A DNA stretch of 64,000 nucleotides from Planctomycetota bacterium (GTDB lineage: Bacteria > Planctomycetota > UBA1135 > GCA-002686595), in assembly GCA_016795325.1 (NCBI GenBank), contig JAEUHY010000063.1, forward strand, positions 46,874-110,873, given 5' to 3'. Position 1 is the first letter of the stretch. Each line of letters starts with the position of its first letter. The notes beneath the pieces are model-generated. The model ran no database searches. It was not told the origin of the DNA and was given only the letters and a program-made list of their open reading frames with translations. Shown here one piece after another: positions 1 to 9,191 of the stretch. A program made the translations under genes and the position numbers.

Positions 1-348
1 CGAGAGCGGGTAGGCCGCAAAGGCGCCCAGGATCGCCGCCAGCACCAGGCCCGGAGCGAGCATGAACAGCGCGCGGTCGGCGTCGCGCGGGATCATGTCC
101 TCCTTGAGCAGCAGCTTCACTCCGTCGGCGATCGACTGCAGCCAGCCGTGCCAGCCGACGTACATGGGTCCGTAGCGGCACTGGATGTGGCCGGAGACCT
201 TGCGCTCGAGCCACACCGAGAACATCGCGATCAGCGACACCATGCCGAGCACGACCGCGATGCCGGTGACGGCCGCGATCAACATCATCAGCCACATCGG
301 CAAGTGTTCGCCGACGGTCTGGTAGATGCCCTCCAGGAAGAAGTTCAT
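1..348 (-). CDS. nuoH: NADH-quinone oxidoreductase subunit H, C-terminus cut by window edge
   Basis: Membrane subunit of respiratory complex I that lines the quinone-binding chamber at the junction of the peripheral and membrane arms. The first 116 residues are present: an N-terminal membrane helix (about residues 15-40), then the family motif ERKVSGHIQCRYGPMYVGW, which forms the conserved first cytoplasmic loop, followed by the ADGVKLLLKED loop and the start of the next helix. The ATG at 348-346 overlaps the nuoD stop codon by 4 bases (ATGA), so translation is probably coupled to nuoD. The gene runs off the left edge. It was identified by translating the reverse complement, as no stop lies inside the window. 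nuoE, nuoF and nuoG do not occur between nuoD and this gene. Confidence 0.95.
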   Translation of the reverse strand, partial: MNFFLEGIYQTVGEHLPMWLMMLIAAVTGIAVVLGMVSLIAMFSVWLERKVSGHIQCRYGPMYVGWHGWLQSIADGVKLLLKEDMIPRDADRALFMLAPGLVLAAILGAFAAYPLS

Positions 349-1544
349 CGGTCGGTTTCTCCCACGACGATGTCCGTCGAGCCGATGATCGCGATGGCGT
401 CACCGACCAGCGATCCGGGCAGGATGTCCTCGAGCACCGCGAGGTTGCAGAAGCTCGGGCCGCGCACGCGCGTGCGGATCGAAACCTTGCCTCCGTCGCT
501 GACCACGTAGTGGCCGAGCTCGCCGCGCGGGTTCTCGATGCCGACGTACGCCTCGCCCAGCGGAACCTTGAGCGTCTTGGGGATGTCGGCGATGACCGGC
601 CCCTCGACCATGTTGTCGAGGCACCAGCGCACGATCTTGATCGACTCGATCATCTCCATCACGCGCACCCACGAGCGGTCCCAGCAATCGCCCAGGGCCC
701 CCATCTCGCCGCGCGCGACCGGGATCTTGAAGGCGCCCGAGCGCCAGATCTCGTCGTAGCACATGTACGGCATGTCGCGCCGCAGGTCCCAGTCGATGCC
801 CGACCCGCGCACCATCGTGCCCGTGAGCCCGAAGTCGAGCGCCATCTCGCGCGAGATGATGCCGATGTTGGCGGTGCGCTTGACGTAGATCTGGTTGACC
901 AAGAGCAGGTCGACGTACTCCTGCCACTTCTGCTCGAACACGTCGCAGAAGCGCGAGACTTCTTCGAACCAGCCTGGCGGGGCGTCGTTGAACAGGCCGC
1001 CGATGCGGATGTAGCTGTACGTCAGGCGCGCGCCGCAGATCTTCTCGAAGAGCGCCATCATCCATTCGCGCTCGCGGAAGGTGTACAGGAACGGCGTGAA
1101 GGCCCCGATGTCGAGGCCGTAGGTGCCGAACGCGACGAGGTGCGAACCGATGCGGTTGAGCTCGGCGCAGATGATGCGGATCAGCGTCGCGCGGCGCGGA
1201 ATCTCGACCCCCAGCAACGCCTCGACGGCGAGCGAGTAGCCGAGGTTGTTGTTCATCGACGCCAGGTAGTCGTAGCGGTCGGTGTACGGCAGGTACTGCA
1301 GCCACTCGACGTTCTCGCCGATCTTCTCGGCGCAGCGGTGCAGGTAGCCCAGGTGCGGTTGGGCGCCGGTCACGAGCTCGCCGTCGGCGCGCATCAGGAT
1401 GCGCATCACGCCGTGCGTGGCGGGGTGCTGCGGCCCGAAGTTGATTTCCAGGTCCGGCGTGCGGATGTCGACCGACACCTCGCCGGCGCCGAGCCGTTGC
1501 ACGCGCGTGCTCGCAGCGGGTGTGGATTGGGTTTCGCGGGTCAT
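345..1544 (-). CDS. nuoD: NADH-quinone oxidoreductase subunit D
   Basis: The 49-kDa-type subunit of complex I, in the peripheral arm, which forms the quinone site together with NuoB. The 399 residues match the usual length of a stand-alone NuoD. Visible family motifs are INFGPQHPATHGV near residue 35 (the quinone-site loop with the conserved His), DRYDYLASMNNNLGYSLAVE, ELNRIGSHL, and the C-terminal DIVVGETDR ending typical of the family. It lies 31 bases after nuoC and overlaps nuoH by 4 bases, so the genes are clearly co-transcribed. The first about 28 residues are a variable extension before the conserved core. NuoC and NuoD are separate here, not fused as in enterobacteria. Confidence 0.97.
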   Translation of the reverse strand: MTRETQSTPAASTRVQRLGAGEVSVDIRTPDLEINFGPQHPATHGVMRILMRADGELVTGAQPHLGYLHRCAEKIGENVEWLQYLPYTDRYDYLASMNNNLGYSLAVEALLGVEIPRRATLIRIICAELNRIGSHLVAFGTYGLDIGAFTPFLYTFREREWMMALFEKICGARLTYSYIRIGGLFNDAPPGWFEEVSRFCDVFEQKWQEYVDLLLVNQIYVKRTANIGIISREMALDFGLTGTMVRGSGIDWDLRRDMPYMCYDEIWRSGAFKIPVARGEMGALGDCWDRSWVRVMEMIESIKIVRWCLDNMVEGPVIADIPKTLKVPLGEAYVGIENPRGELGHYVVSDGGKVSIRTRVRGPSFCNLAVLEDILPGSLVGDAIAIIGSTDIVVGETDR

Positions 1545-1575
1545 GGGCGCGTGGCGTGCTGTGTGGACCTCGGCC

Positions 1576-2094
1576 TCACTCGCAGGAGATGCCGTGGTAC
1601 TCCTTGGGGAACTCGTAGTCCTTGCGCATCGGCGAGCCGACCCAGTCGTCCGGCAGCAGGATGTTGCGCGGGTCGGGGTGGCCGACGAAGGTGATGCCGA
1701 ACATCTCCGCGCACTCGCGCTCGTGCCATTGCGACGCGCGGTACACGGGCACGGTGCTCGGCATGCTCGGCGCCGCCTTCGGCAGCAGACACTTGATCGC
1801 CAAGCGGTGGCGGAACTTCAGCGAGAGCAGCTGGACGTTGATCCACAGCTGCGCGTCATCCTTGGCCGGGTCGGTCGCCGACAGGTCGATGAGCTGCTCG
1901 AACTTCAAGCGGTCATCGTCGCGGCACACCTCGAGGAACTCGACGAGCCGCTGCGCTTCGACGAGCACGAACGGATCGCCGGCGCGACCCTTGTCCTTCT
2001 TGACCTTGGGATCGGGCTTGCGCGGAAGGTCCGCGCTCACCAGCCCGGGCGCAGCGACAGCCCGGAGGCGATCGTGAATGGCTTGGAAGTCCAT
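1576..2094 (-). CDS. nuoC: NADH-quinone oxidoreductase subunit C
   Basis: The 30-kDa-type peripheral-arm subunit of complex I, 172 residues. The family signature is in the C-terminal third: HERECAEMFGITFVGHPDPR followed by ILLPDDW and MRKDYEFP, the strand-loop that packs on NuoB and NuoD. The N-terminal half (about residues 40-110) is the usual alpha-beta domain; a charged KPDPKVKKDKGR stretch around residues 26-38 is a low-complexity insertion. It starts 22 bases after the nuoB stop and ends 31 bases before nuoD. Confidence 0.95.
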   Translation of the reverse strand: MDFQAIHDRLRAVAAPGLVSADLPRKPDPKVKKDKGRAGDPFVLVEAQRLVEFLEVCRDDDRLKFEQLIDLSATDPAKDDAQLWINVQLLSLKFRHRLAIKCLLPKAAPSMPSTVPVYRASQWHERECAEMFGITFVGHPDPRNILLPDDWVGSPMRKDYEFPKEYHGISCE

Positions 2095-2116
2095 GGCGCG
2101 ACTCTCCGGACTGCTT

Positions 2117-2617
2117 TCAGGCCGTACGGGCGGGTTTGCGGATGACCGAGGAGTTGCGGATTTTCTCCTGCAACTTCATGAGGCCCTCGAGCAGCGCCTC
2201 GGGCCGCGGCGGGCAGCCGGCGATGTACACGTCGACCGGCACGACGCGATCGACGCCCTTCACCACGGTGTAGCCGTACTTGTAGTAGGGCCCGCCGCCG
2301 GTCGCGCACGCGCCCATGGCGATCACGTACTTGGGGCTCGGCATCTGGTCGTAGAGCCGCTTCACGCGCTCCGCCATTTTGAAGTTCACGGTGCCCGCCA
2401 CGATCATCAGGTCCGCCTGGCGCGGGCTGGCGCGGAATGCGCCGGCGCCGAAGCGGTCGAGGTCGTGGTGCGCCGCGCCGACCGCCATCATCTCGATGGC
2501 GCAGCAGGCGAGCCCGAAGGTCATCGGCCAGATGCTGGACAGGCGCGCCCAGTTGATCAGCCAGTCGACCTTGGTGGTCAGGACGTTCTCTTCGAACTGA
2601 TTCTCGAGGCTCAGCAT
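2117..2617 (-). CDS. nuoB: NADH-quinone oxidoreductase subunit B
   Basis: Subunit carrying the terminal N2 [4Fe-4S] cluster of complex I, which passes electrons to quinone. The reading frame is open for 549 codons, but only the last 166 are the gene: the ATG at 2617-2615 begins a sequence with the NuoB core from its start. The cluster ligands are visible as the tandem pair Cys38-Cys39 (GLACCAIEMM), Cys104 (MGACA) and Cys135 (AGCPPRPE). The upstream in-frame sequence is the shadow of nuoA in another frame. It lies 59 bases after nuoA, the largest gap in the operon. Confidence 0.96.
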   Translation of the reverse strand: MLSLENQFEENVLTTKVDWLINWARLSSIWPMTFGLACCAIEMMAVGAAHHDLDRFGAGAFRASPRQADLMIVAGTVNFKMAERVKRLYDQMPSPKYVIAMGACATGGGPYYKYGYTVVKGVDRVVPVDVYIAGCPPRPEALLEGLMKLQEKIRNSSVIRKPARTA

Positions 2618-2676
2618 GGAGCGGCGATTCTTCGCGGTCGGGTGGGGACGGGCAGGTTGCGCGGCGCGTGGACGGA

Positions 2677-3219
<543 letters not shown>

Positions 3220-3498
3220 GGGGCGGGGAGACGACCGGCCTCATGCCGCGCGCGGGGACGCGCCGACGGGTCCCACGCGGTCGCCGCACAGGGAATGGCG
3301 GCGTAGGGTAGCAGACTGCGCCCCGCTTCTTCGACACCCGTGGGCGAACCTTGGCGGCCGCCTGTCGAGCGGCGCCTCGGAGTGCTGGTGAGGACGCGGG
3401 CTCGGCTGCCGAAGCGGGACCTCGGACGCCCTCGAGTCGACGCAGAAGATTCGCAGATCGCGGTGACCTCGCGAGGTTCATGCGCGTCCGTAGCGAAG

Positions 3499-4155
3499 AT
3501 GAACCGGCACGATCACGCGGGGAGCGACGCGGCCGCGAGCACGCCGCGCGGCGCGCTGTCGGAGTGCGCGCGGGTCTCGGCCAAGCCCTCCGACGGCAAG
3601 CCTGGGGCGAAGGGTGCCGCGCGCCCGTCCGAGGAACAGTCCGTGGCGGATGCGGACGTGGACGACGGCCGACTCTCAGGCTGGGCCACCCACTCGGCGC
3701 CGCGACAGGAACTCGGCCCCGCCCCGCCCGGCGCGGGTCCGGGGAACGCTCGCGGAGCGAGCGCAACGCCGGCCCTCAACTGGGTCCCGGCCGCGTCCGG
3801 CGCGAACCCGGAGGTCGGGGTGCGCTCGGCGCCCTCCGACAGGCAGCCCGCGCGCGCCGCCCCCACGACCCACGAGGAACGCAATTGGCTATCGAAAGAA
3901 GCTCTATTGGCGTTTTCGTTCTTCCTAAGCGGCTATATCGCCATGTCCGTCGCCCGCCAGCCGTGGGAGCAGCGCGCAGCCCGCTCGCCACCCCAGGACC
4001 CGGCCTCTCGATGGCTGACGGTAGCCCTCCAGCACCCCATTCGGACCCCCTTGGGGCTGCTCTTGCTGGTACTGGCCGCCGTCGGCCGCTCCGGGGTTGC
4101 CGGAGGAACCCACCACGGGCTCGCTGGCTCGCGCAGCGGATCTCAACTAGAATAG
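3499..4155 (+). CDS. Possible small membrane protein with long disordered N-terminus
   Basis: Not a recognised family. The 218-codon frame has a strongly G/C-biased third position over most of its length, which argues for coding. The product would start with about 130 residues rich in Ala, Pro, Gly and Ser (disordered), then two hydrophobic segments, FSFFLSGYIAMSV and TPLGLLLLVLAAVG, in the last 80 residues. An in-frame ATG at 3340 would extend it, but that part reads as unconstrained Arg-rich sequence. A short stretch near 3888-3945 has unusually A/T-rich codons. Other frames through the region are also open, so this may not be a gene. It is divergent from nuoA; the remaining sequence of 3220-3498 and 4156-4287 shows nothing supportable. 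Confidence 0.35.
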   Translation: MNRHDHAGSDAAASTPRGALSECARVSAKPSDGKPGAKGAARPSEEQSVADADVDDGRLSGWATHSAPRQELGPAPPGAGPGNARGASATPALNWVPAASGANPEVGVRSAPSDRQPARAAPTTHEERNWLSKEALLAFSFFLSGYIAMSVARQPWEQRAARSPPQDPASRWLTVALQHPIRTPLGLLLLVLAAVGRSGVAGGTHHGLAGSRSGSQLE

Positions 4156-4287
4156 GCGTCTTGCGACGCGCCGTGCGGACACCGCGGCCAAGCCCAGGGT
4201 CCCGCGCACGTCGCTCTTTCTCTACCCGCGCTCTCGCGTTCCGGCGCGCCGATTCCTCGGTGCGGCGGCCGCCCCCGTCACGATCCC

Positions 4288-5070
4288 ATGAGCACCGCTC
4301 CCTACCACGCCATCGTCTACGGTCCGATCAAGCTGCCGCGACTGGGGATCACTCTGGGCGTCAATCCGGTGCCCACCCAGCGCGAAGGCTGCGCCAGCGA
4401 CTGCGTGTACTGCAAGACCGGCGTGGCGGCGTCCGTGCCGATCATCAGCCGCATCAAGGGCCTGCCCAGCTCGGGCGTCGTGGTGACCTCCGCCGCGCGC
4501 AAGCTGATCGAGATGCAGCGCGCCGGCGAGAAGATCGAGACCCTGGCCGTCACTGGCGACATGGACCCCACCGGGCACGGCCATCTGCTCGAGATCAGCG
4601 AAAATCTTCGCGACCTTCGCAACAAGTGGTTCCCCAAGGCCGACCTGGTGCTGCTGAGCGAGTCGCGCGCGCTGACCTGCCCGGAACTCCGCGCGGTCTG
4701 CACGATCTACGACGAGCCGGTGTTCCGCTTCGACTGGGGCACCGCGAAGACCTACGAGACGTTCCGACCGGGCGCCGAGCTCGAGTACAAGACGGTCTTC
4801 GAGCGCTTGGCGCAGATCGACCGCGTCATCCTGCAGGCGAGCTTCGTGCAGGGTGCGCTCGACAACTCCTCCGACAAGGAGCTGGCCGTGTGGCTCAAGA
4901 AGGTCGAAGAGCTGCGCCCGCGCGAGGTGCACATCACCACGCCGGAGGGCACGCGCAAGGGCGTGAAGCCGGTCTCCGCCTCCCGCTTGGAGGAGATCGC
5001 CGCCAAGGTCACCGAGCGCACCGGGACGGCCACGGTCGTCGTGGCCGAGACGGCGCAAGCGGTCGGGTAG
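4288..5070 (+). CDS. Radical SAM protein (COG0731-like Fe-S oxidoreductase)
   Basis: Predicted [4Fe-4S] enzyme that reductively cleaves S-adenosylmethionine; the substrate is not evident. The cluster motif is Cys35-x3-Cys39-x2-Cys42 (CASDCVYC), preceded by YGPIKLPRLGITLGVNPVPT, the hallmark N-terminus of the COG0731 family, whose members usually read SRRLGxSLGIN. The TGDMDPTGHGHL segment near residue 90 corresponds to the GNGEPT-like SAM-binding strand. The length of 260 residues suits a bare radical SAM barrel without an extra cluster domain. It is followed after 61 bases by an ABC ATPase gene on the same strand, which may be co-transcribed but has no obvious functional link. Confidence 0.85.
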   Translation: MSTAPYHAIVYGPIKLPRLGITLGVNPVPTQREGCASDCVYCKTGVAASVPIISRIKGLPSSGVVVTSAARKLIEMQRAGEKIETLAVTGDMDPTGHGHLLEISENLRDLRNKWFPKADLVLLSESRALTCPELRAVCTIYDEPVFRFDWGTAKTYETFRPGAELEYKTVFERLAQIDRVILQASFVQGALDNSSDKELAVWLKKVEELRPREVHITTPEGTRKGVKPVSASRLEEIAAKVTERTGTATVVVAETAQAVG

Positions 5071-5131
5071 CCCGACCGGCGGAACGCGACCCGGCGCCGA
5101 CGCCTCGCTGCGATCAGCCCACCCGGCGACC

Positions 5132-5926
5132 ATGAGCCGCAGCTCCAAGGCGCTTGTCGAACTGCGCGGCGTGAGCCAGCGCTACAAGGACCGCACAGCG
5201 CTCGAAACCCTCCATTTGGAGGTCTTCGAGGGCGAAGTCATGGGCCTTTTGGGCCCCAACGGCGCCGGAAAGACCACGGCCGTCAAGATCCTGTGCGGAC
5301 TGCTCGCGCCCACCGCGGGCGAGGTCCGCATCTGCGGCATCGACGTGCTCACGGACCCGGTGGGCGCGCGGCGCAACCTTTCGTTCGTCCCCGACGGCGC
5401 GCCCATGTACGCCAACCTCTCGCCGCGGCAGCACCTGCAGCTGGTGGGACGGCTGCACGGCCTCGACGAAGGCAGGATCGCGAGCGAGTCGCAGCGTTTG
5501 CTCGACGCGCTCGAGCTGGGCGAACGCATCGACGACCCCGTGGGGCAGTTCTCGCGCGGCATGCGGCAGAAGGCGGCGCTCGCCTGCGCCATCCTGCCGC
5601 GCCCGCCGCTGCTCGTGCTTGACGAGCCGCTCGAGGGGTTGGACGCCCCGACCACGGCCGTCATCAAGGAAGTCCTGCGCGAGTGGGCCCGAGCGGGCGG
5701 CGCGGTGCTCTACACCTCGCACCTGCTCGACGTCGTGGAGCGCGTCTGCGACCGCATGGCCATCCTCGCCGCCGGCAAGCTCGTCGCGCTCGGCTCGATG
5801 GACGAACTGCGGGCCCGTTCGGGCTCCGACGGAACGCTCGAACAGGTGTTCCGCGCGGTCACCCAGGCCGAGGACCCGGTGCTCAAGGCTCGCCAAGTGC
5901 TCGGCCTCGACGCCGTACGCACCTAA
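5132..5926 (+). CDS. ABC transporter ATP-binding protein
   Basis: ATPase subunit of an ABC-2-type exporter or similar. All nucleotide-binding motifs are intact: Walker A GPNGAGKTT (residues 41-49), Q-loop region replaced by FVPDGAPMYANLSPRQHL near residues 85-102, signature FSRGMRQ (140-146), Walker B LLVLDEP (160-166), D-loop GLD, and switch His197 in YTSHLLD. The C-terminal GSMDELRARSG...LEQVFRAVT tail is the usual one for drug/Cu/Na-type exporters. No permease gene follows; the next gene converges on it after 26 bases. A plausible membrane partner (the 495-residue protein at 26434-27921) lies about 20 kb away. Confidence 0.93.
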   Translation: MSRSSKALVELRGVSQRYKDRTALETLHLEVFEGEVMGLLGPNGAGKTTAVKILCGLLAPTAGEVRICGIDVLTDPVGARRNLSFVPDGAPMYANLSPRQHLQLVGRLHGLDEGRIASESQRLLDALELGERIDDPVGQFSRGMRQKAALACAILPRPPLLVLDEPLEGLDAPTTAVIKEVLREWARAGGAVLYTSHLLDVVERVCDRMAILAAGKLVALGSMDELRARSGSDGTLEQVFRAVTQAEDPVLKARQVLGLDAVRT

Positions 5927-5952
5927 CTCTTCGGCCGGAGCTCCACGTCGAG

Positions 5953-6912
5953 CTACGGAACCAGCGCGAACTCCAGGCCGTTCGACAGGTTGGTGGTCTT
6001 CGGCGCGCCGGGATCACGGAACCAGCCCTGGGCGAACACGCGCTCGCCGGCCTGGAACGGTGCGCCCAGGCTCGTCGGGTTGGCCGCCACGAAGGCGCTC
6101 CAGTCGACGCTAAGCGATCCGTTGCAGGCGCCGGCGGTCCCGCCGCTGAGCTGAGGCGTCGTGCGTTGCGTCGGCGGCTTCACGCACAGGAAGCTCGTGC
6201 TGCCGGAGAGCCAGGGCAACGGCGTCCAGTTCGAGTTGTCGAGGCCGTAGAAGATCAGGCCTGCGCGCTGGCCTTCGACCGAGCCGACTCTCAGCACGAA
6301 CCCGCTCGCGGCGCTGGCGCTGGGTGAACCCGCGCCGGAGATCGCCGGAACACAGCCGTTGGTGGTCGTGCTCGAGGTGCAGTAGCTGACGATGCTCGGT
6401 CCGGCGAGGTTGAAGGCCAGCGTGTCGAGGTTGAAGTCGATGACGAAGTCGAGCTGGAGCTCGTCGAACACGAGGTTCGTGAAGCCGAAGTAGTTGTTCG
6501 GCTGAAACTGGTTCGAGGCGTGGCTGAAGGAGCTCACAAGCACGCCGCCGAGCAGGGCGCGGAACTGGCTGGGCGCGCCGGCGCCGACCTGGTGGTACAC
6601 GAAGCTCAGGTCCGAGATCGGCGTCGCAAACTGGATGCGCAGCGTGTTCGGCGCGCCGGAGGAGTCGTTGGTGAGGAACCCGCCCACCAAGTTGTTCGCA
6701 GAGCCGGTCGTGAAGTAGCTCGCGTGGCTCACCGTGATCCCGGCGAACTGGTTGGTCACGGGCGTGAAGTTCGGGAGCACGTTGGCGCCGAAGTCGATCA
6801 CCTGATCGGGGTTCGGGAGGCCGGCGGACTGCGCCACGATGGCCTGCGCACGCAGCGCGGGCGAGCCGACGAGGAGCGCGGCGAACAACACGAATGCGGA
6901 GCGGAGCTGCAT
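5953..6912 (-). CDS. Exported protein with planctomycete-type Cys-containing C-terminal domain
   Basis: Predicted secreted protein of 319 residues. The real start is the ATG at 6912-6910, giving a signal peptide MQLRSAFVLFAALLVG with a cleavage-like ALRAQA end; the upstream in-frame extension is Arg-rich noise. Residues about 25-175 form an all-beta module like those of PEP-CTERM-type surface proteins (VIDFGANVLP, ISDLSFVYHQVG). From Tyr at about residue 177 the C-terminal 143 residues match, column by column, the end of the protein at 23642-25276: YCT..TTTNGC, STSFLCVK.PTQR, ACNG, WFRDP.APK.TNLSN.L. It converges on the ABC ATPase. Function is unknown; the shared module could be an adhesion or sorting domain. 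Confidence 0.8.
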   Translation of the reverse strand: MQLRSAFVLFAALLVGSPALRAQAIVAQSAGLPNPDQVIDFGANVLPNFTPVTNQFAGITVSHASYFTTGSANNLVGGFLTNDSSGAPNTLRIQFATPISDLSFVYHQVGAGAPSQFRALLGGVLVSSFSHASNQFQPNNYFGFTNLVFDELQLDFVIDFNLDTLAFNLAGPSIVSYCTSSTTTNGCVPAISGAGSPSASAASGFVLRVGSVEGQRAGLIFYGLDNSNWTPLPWLSGSTSFLCVKPPTQRTTPQLSGGTAGACNGSLSVDWSAFVAANPTSLGAPFQAGERVFAQGWFRDPGAPKTTNLSNGLEFALVP

Positions 6913-7001
6913 AGGGATTTCTCGCAGAGGGGCCGGCCTCGACGATAACGCGACGCGTGATGGTGTGGGGCGCCCGCGCGCAAGAACGGACGCCGGCGCG
7001 C

Positions 7002-7013
7002 TACCTTCACGCC
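7002..7013 (+). promoter_or_regulatory. Extended -10-like TACCTT directly before the start codon
   Basis: TACCTT (7002-7007) fits the TAnnnT -10 pattern and ends 6 bases before the ATG at 7014, with no Shine-Dalgarno in between. This spacing would place the transcript start at or within a base of the ATG, which implies a leaderless mRNA. It was read from the sequence only. Confidence 0.4.
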
Positions 7014-7925
7014 ATGAACACGACGGAAAAGCAGGCGGTGGTCGGGGTGTGCATGCTGGCGGCGTTCGTCGACGGCGCGAAGGTCGAACGCGAGCGCGAG
7101 GAGTTGCGCCGCATCGTCGACGGGCTCGCCGGCGCGGACACGAGCCTCGCCGCGAGCGCCCAGGACGTGCTCGTCGGACGTGTGACGTTGACGCAGCTCG
7201 CCGCCGAGCTGCGCAGCGTCGAGTCGAAGAACCTCGCCTACGAAATGGCCCTGTGCGTGTGCGACGCCGACGGCGCGCGCAACGACGCGGAGCGGCGCTT
7301 CCTCGCCGAATTGCGCCGCGAGCTCGGCCTTCCGGAGGAAGCGCTCGCGTCCCTCGACGCACGCGCGGACGACCTCACGGCCAACCCGTTTGCAGCCGCC
7401 ACCGCGGTCGACACCGCCGAGATCGACTCGACGATCCTCAAGAACGCGATCCTGTGCGCCGCGCTCGAGCAGCTTCCGCAGCGCATGGCCAGCCTCGCGA
7501 TCGTGCCGCTGCAGATGCGCCTCGTGTACAAGGTCGGCGCGAGCTACGGCTTCAAGCTCGACAAGGGCCATGTGCTCGACCTGCTCGGCGCGGCGGGTGT
7601 CGGCGTCGCCTCGCAGATGGTCGACAACTTCGCGCGCGAGCTCGTCACGCGTTTCGCCGGCCGTTTGGTCGGCAGCTTCCTCAGCGGACTGGCGGGACGT
7701 GCGACGAGTTCCGCGGTCGCCTTCGGCACGACCTACGCGTTGGGCCACCTCGCCAAGCGCTACTACTTCGGCGGGCGCAAGCTCACCACCGAACAGCTGC
7801 GCGACACGTTCCGCTCGCTGGTCGACCAGGCGCGCGGCATCGAATCGAAGTACGCCGGGCAGATCAGCGAACGCGCGCGCAACGTCGACGTCGGACAGCT
7901 CGCGAGCCTCGTCCGCGGCGCGTAG
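7014..7925 (+). CDS. TerB-like / DUF697-like two-domain protein
   Basis: The 303-residue protein combines an N-terminal TerB/DUF533-like acidic helical domain (residues 1-105; KQAVVGVCMLAAFVDGAKVE, then NAERRFLAELRRELGLPEE) with a C-terminal glycine/alanine-rich amphipathic region (about 150-260; VYKVGASYGFKLDKGHVLDLLGAAGVG, LGHLAKRYYFGGRKL) as in DUF697/YcjF-type membrane-associated proteins. The TerB half is usually linked to metal sensing or stress at the inner membrane; the exact role here is unknown. ATG at 7014 is preferred over the in-frame ATG at 6957 because the homologous-looking sequence starts there and a -10-like hexamer sits 6 bases upstream. The stop is 6 bases from the stop of the convergent gene. 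Confidence 0.8.
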   Translation: MNTTEKQAVVGVCMLAAFVDGAKVEREREELRRIVDGLAGADTSLAASAQDVLVGRVTLTQLAAELRSVESKNLAYEMALCVCDADGARNDAERRFLAELRRELGLPEEALASLDARADDLTANPFAAATAVDTAEIDSTILKNAILCAALEQLPQRMASLAIVPLQMRLVYKVGASYGFKLDKGHVLDLLGAAGVGVASQMVDNFARELVTRFAGRLVGSFLSGLAGRATSSAVAFGTTYALGHLAKRYYFGGRKLTTEQLRDTFRSLVDQARGIESKYAGQISERARNVDVGQLASLVRGA

Positions 7926-7931
7926 CCCTGC

Positions 7932-9191
7932 TCACCGCCGAGCGAACGGCGGCAACAGGCGCAGCAGTCGGTCGTCGTGGATCACGTTGGTGATCCACAC
8001 GCGCTCCTCACGGTTCGCTGCGCGCCAGGCGTCACGCGCGCTGCGGCACTCGGCGAGGTGCGCCTCGACGTTGCTGGCGTCGAGTGCGACGCCGAACAGC
8101 GGCTCTCCTTGCGCGCGCCCGTCGAGCGCAGCGTCGACGCGCGCGAGCACCAGCCGGCCGAGTTCGGGCGTGCCGTGCGAGCTGTCGAACCAGTACTGCA
8201 TGCGTGCGCCGCGCTCGTCGTCGCGCGGCATGCGCTCGAGCGCGTGCTCGTGGTGGGCAGCAAAATCGAGCACGAGCGTCGCTTGGCGCGAAGCCAGGGC
8301 GGCGAGGTCGCGCTTGAGGCGCTCGAAGTCATCCCACAGCTCGATCTGCGTCATGCACTCCATCTGCAGCGCGTGCTTGGGCGGCATCACGAGCACAACT
8401 TGGCTCCGCGCCGCGCGAGCGCGCGCCACGAAACGTTCGAGCTCTTCGATACGGTCGGCGCCGTATTCGAAGTTCAGGTATGTGCCGGGATTGGCGAGGT
8501 ACACGCGCAGCAGATGCTCCGCGGTGTCCTCGCGGTAGCGGTGGCCTTCGGGCAGTTCGCGGCGGTCGACGCCGTTGCGCCCCACGCGCGTGCGGCCGGC
8601 GGAGCGCGCCTCGAGCGTCGAGAGGGCGCGCTCGAGCTCGTGCAGGCTCAACAACTCGCCTTCGTTCTCGTCGAAGTGCTCGAGCGGGCCTTCGTCGTCG
8701 ACGCGGTCGAAGTCCGAACGTTCGAAGTCGAAGTTGGTCTTGCGGCGCGAGGACATGCAGTGCAGGTCGACGAACACGACGATCAGCGGCACGTGCGCGA
8801 CCTCGAGCGCGTACTCGGCGACGCGCACGAGCTCCCACAGGTTCGTGTCCATCAAGCCGACGTTGGCCGTGCGTCCGCCGCGAAGTCCGTACGCGTCGGT
8901 GTCGTAGCCGAGCGCAACGCGCGAAGAGCCGATCAGCGCCGCGTCCCACGGCCCGCTCGCGAGCAGGTGCGCGCGGCCACGTCGATTGAGTACGTCGCGG
9001 TACGCGTGCAGGGCGCCGCCGTCGCCTTGTTCGTGCGTGCCTTCGGGATCGACGGTGTAGAGAAAGGCCGCGACCGCGGCGAGCGCGCCGACCACCAACC
9101 CGGCGAGCACGAAGCCGTAGCGCCGGTACACGGCGACGTCGCGCACATCCTCCGCGTGCACGTGCTCAGAAGTTGAAGTAGAGGAACTCAC
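7932..9191 (-). CDS. SGNH/AlgX-like membrane-anchored partner of the O-acyltransferase
   Basis: Single-pass membrane protein of 419 residues, with one transmembrane helix at about residues 28-46 and the bulk outside. Its GSSRV motif near residue 90 (ALIGSSRVALGYD) matches the block-I Ser of the SGNH-like proteins that accompany MBOAT acyltransferases, and the C-terminal FDSSHGTPELGRL supplies the usual Asp/His pair region (DxxH). It follows the MBOAT gene with a 26-base overlap, the standard arrangement of AlgI-AlgX or DltB-DltD pairs. It probably transfers or positions acetyl groups on an extracellular polysaccharide, but the glycan is not indicated by other genes here. Confidence 0.72.
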   Translation of the reverse strand: MSSSTSTSEHVHAEDVRDVAVYRRYGFVLAGLVVGALAAVAAFLYTVDPEGTHEQGDGGALHAYRDVLNRRGRAHLLASGPWDAALIGSSRVALGYDTDAYGLRGGRTANVGLMDTNLWELVRVAEYALEVAHVPLIVVFVDLHCMSSRRKTNFDFERSDFDRVDDEGPLEHFDENEGELLSLHELERALSTLEARSAGRTRVGRNGVDRRELPEGHRYREDTAEHLLRVYLANPGTYLNFEYGADRIEELERFVARARAARSQVVLVMPPKHALQMECMTQIELWDDFERLKRDLAALASRQATLVLDFAAHHEHALERMPRDDERGARMQYWFDSSHGTPELGRLVLARVDAALDGRAQGEPLFGVALDASNVEAHLAECRSARDAWRAANREERVWITNVIHDDRLLRLLPPFARR

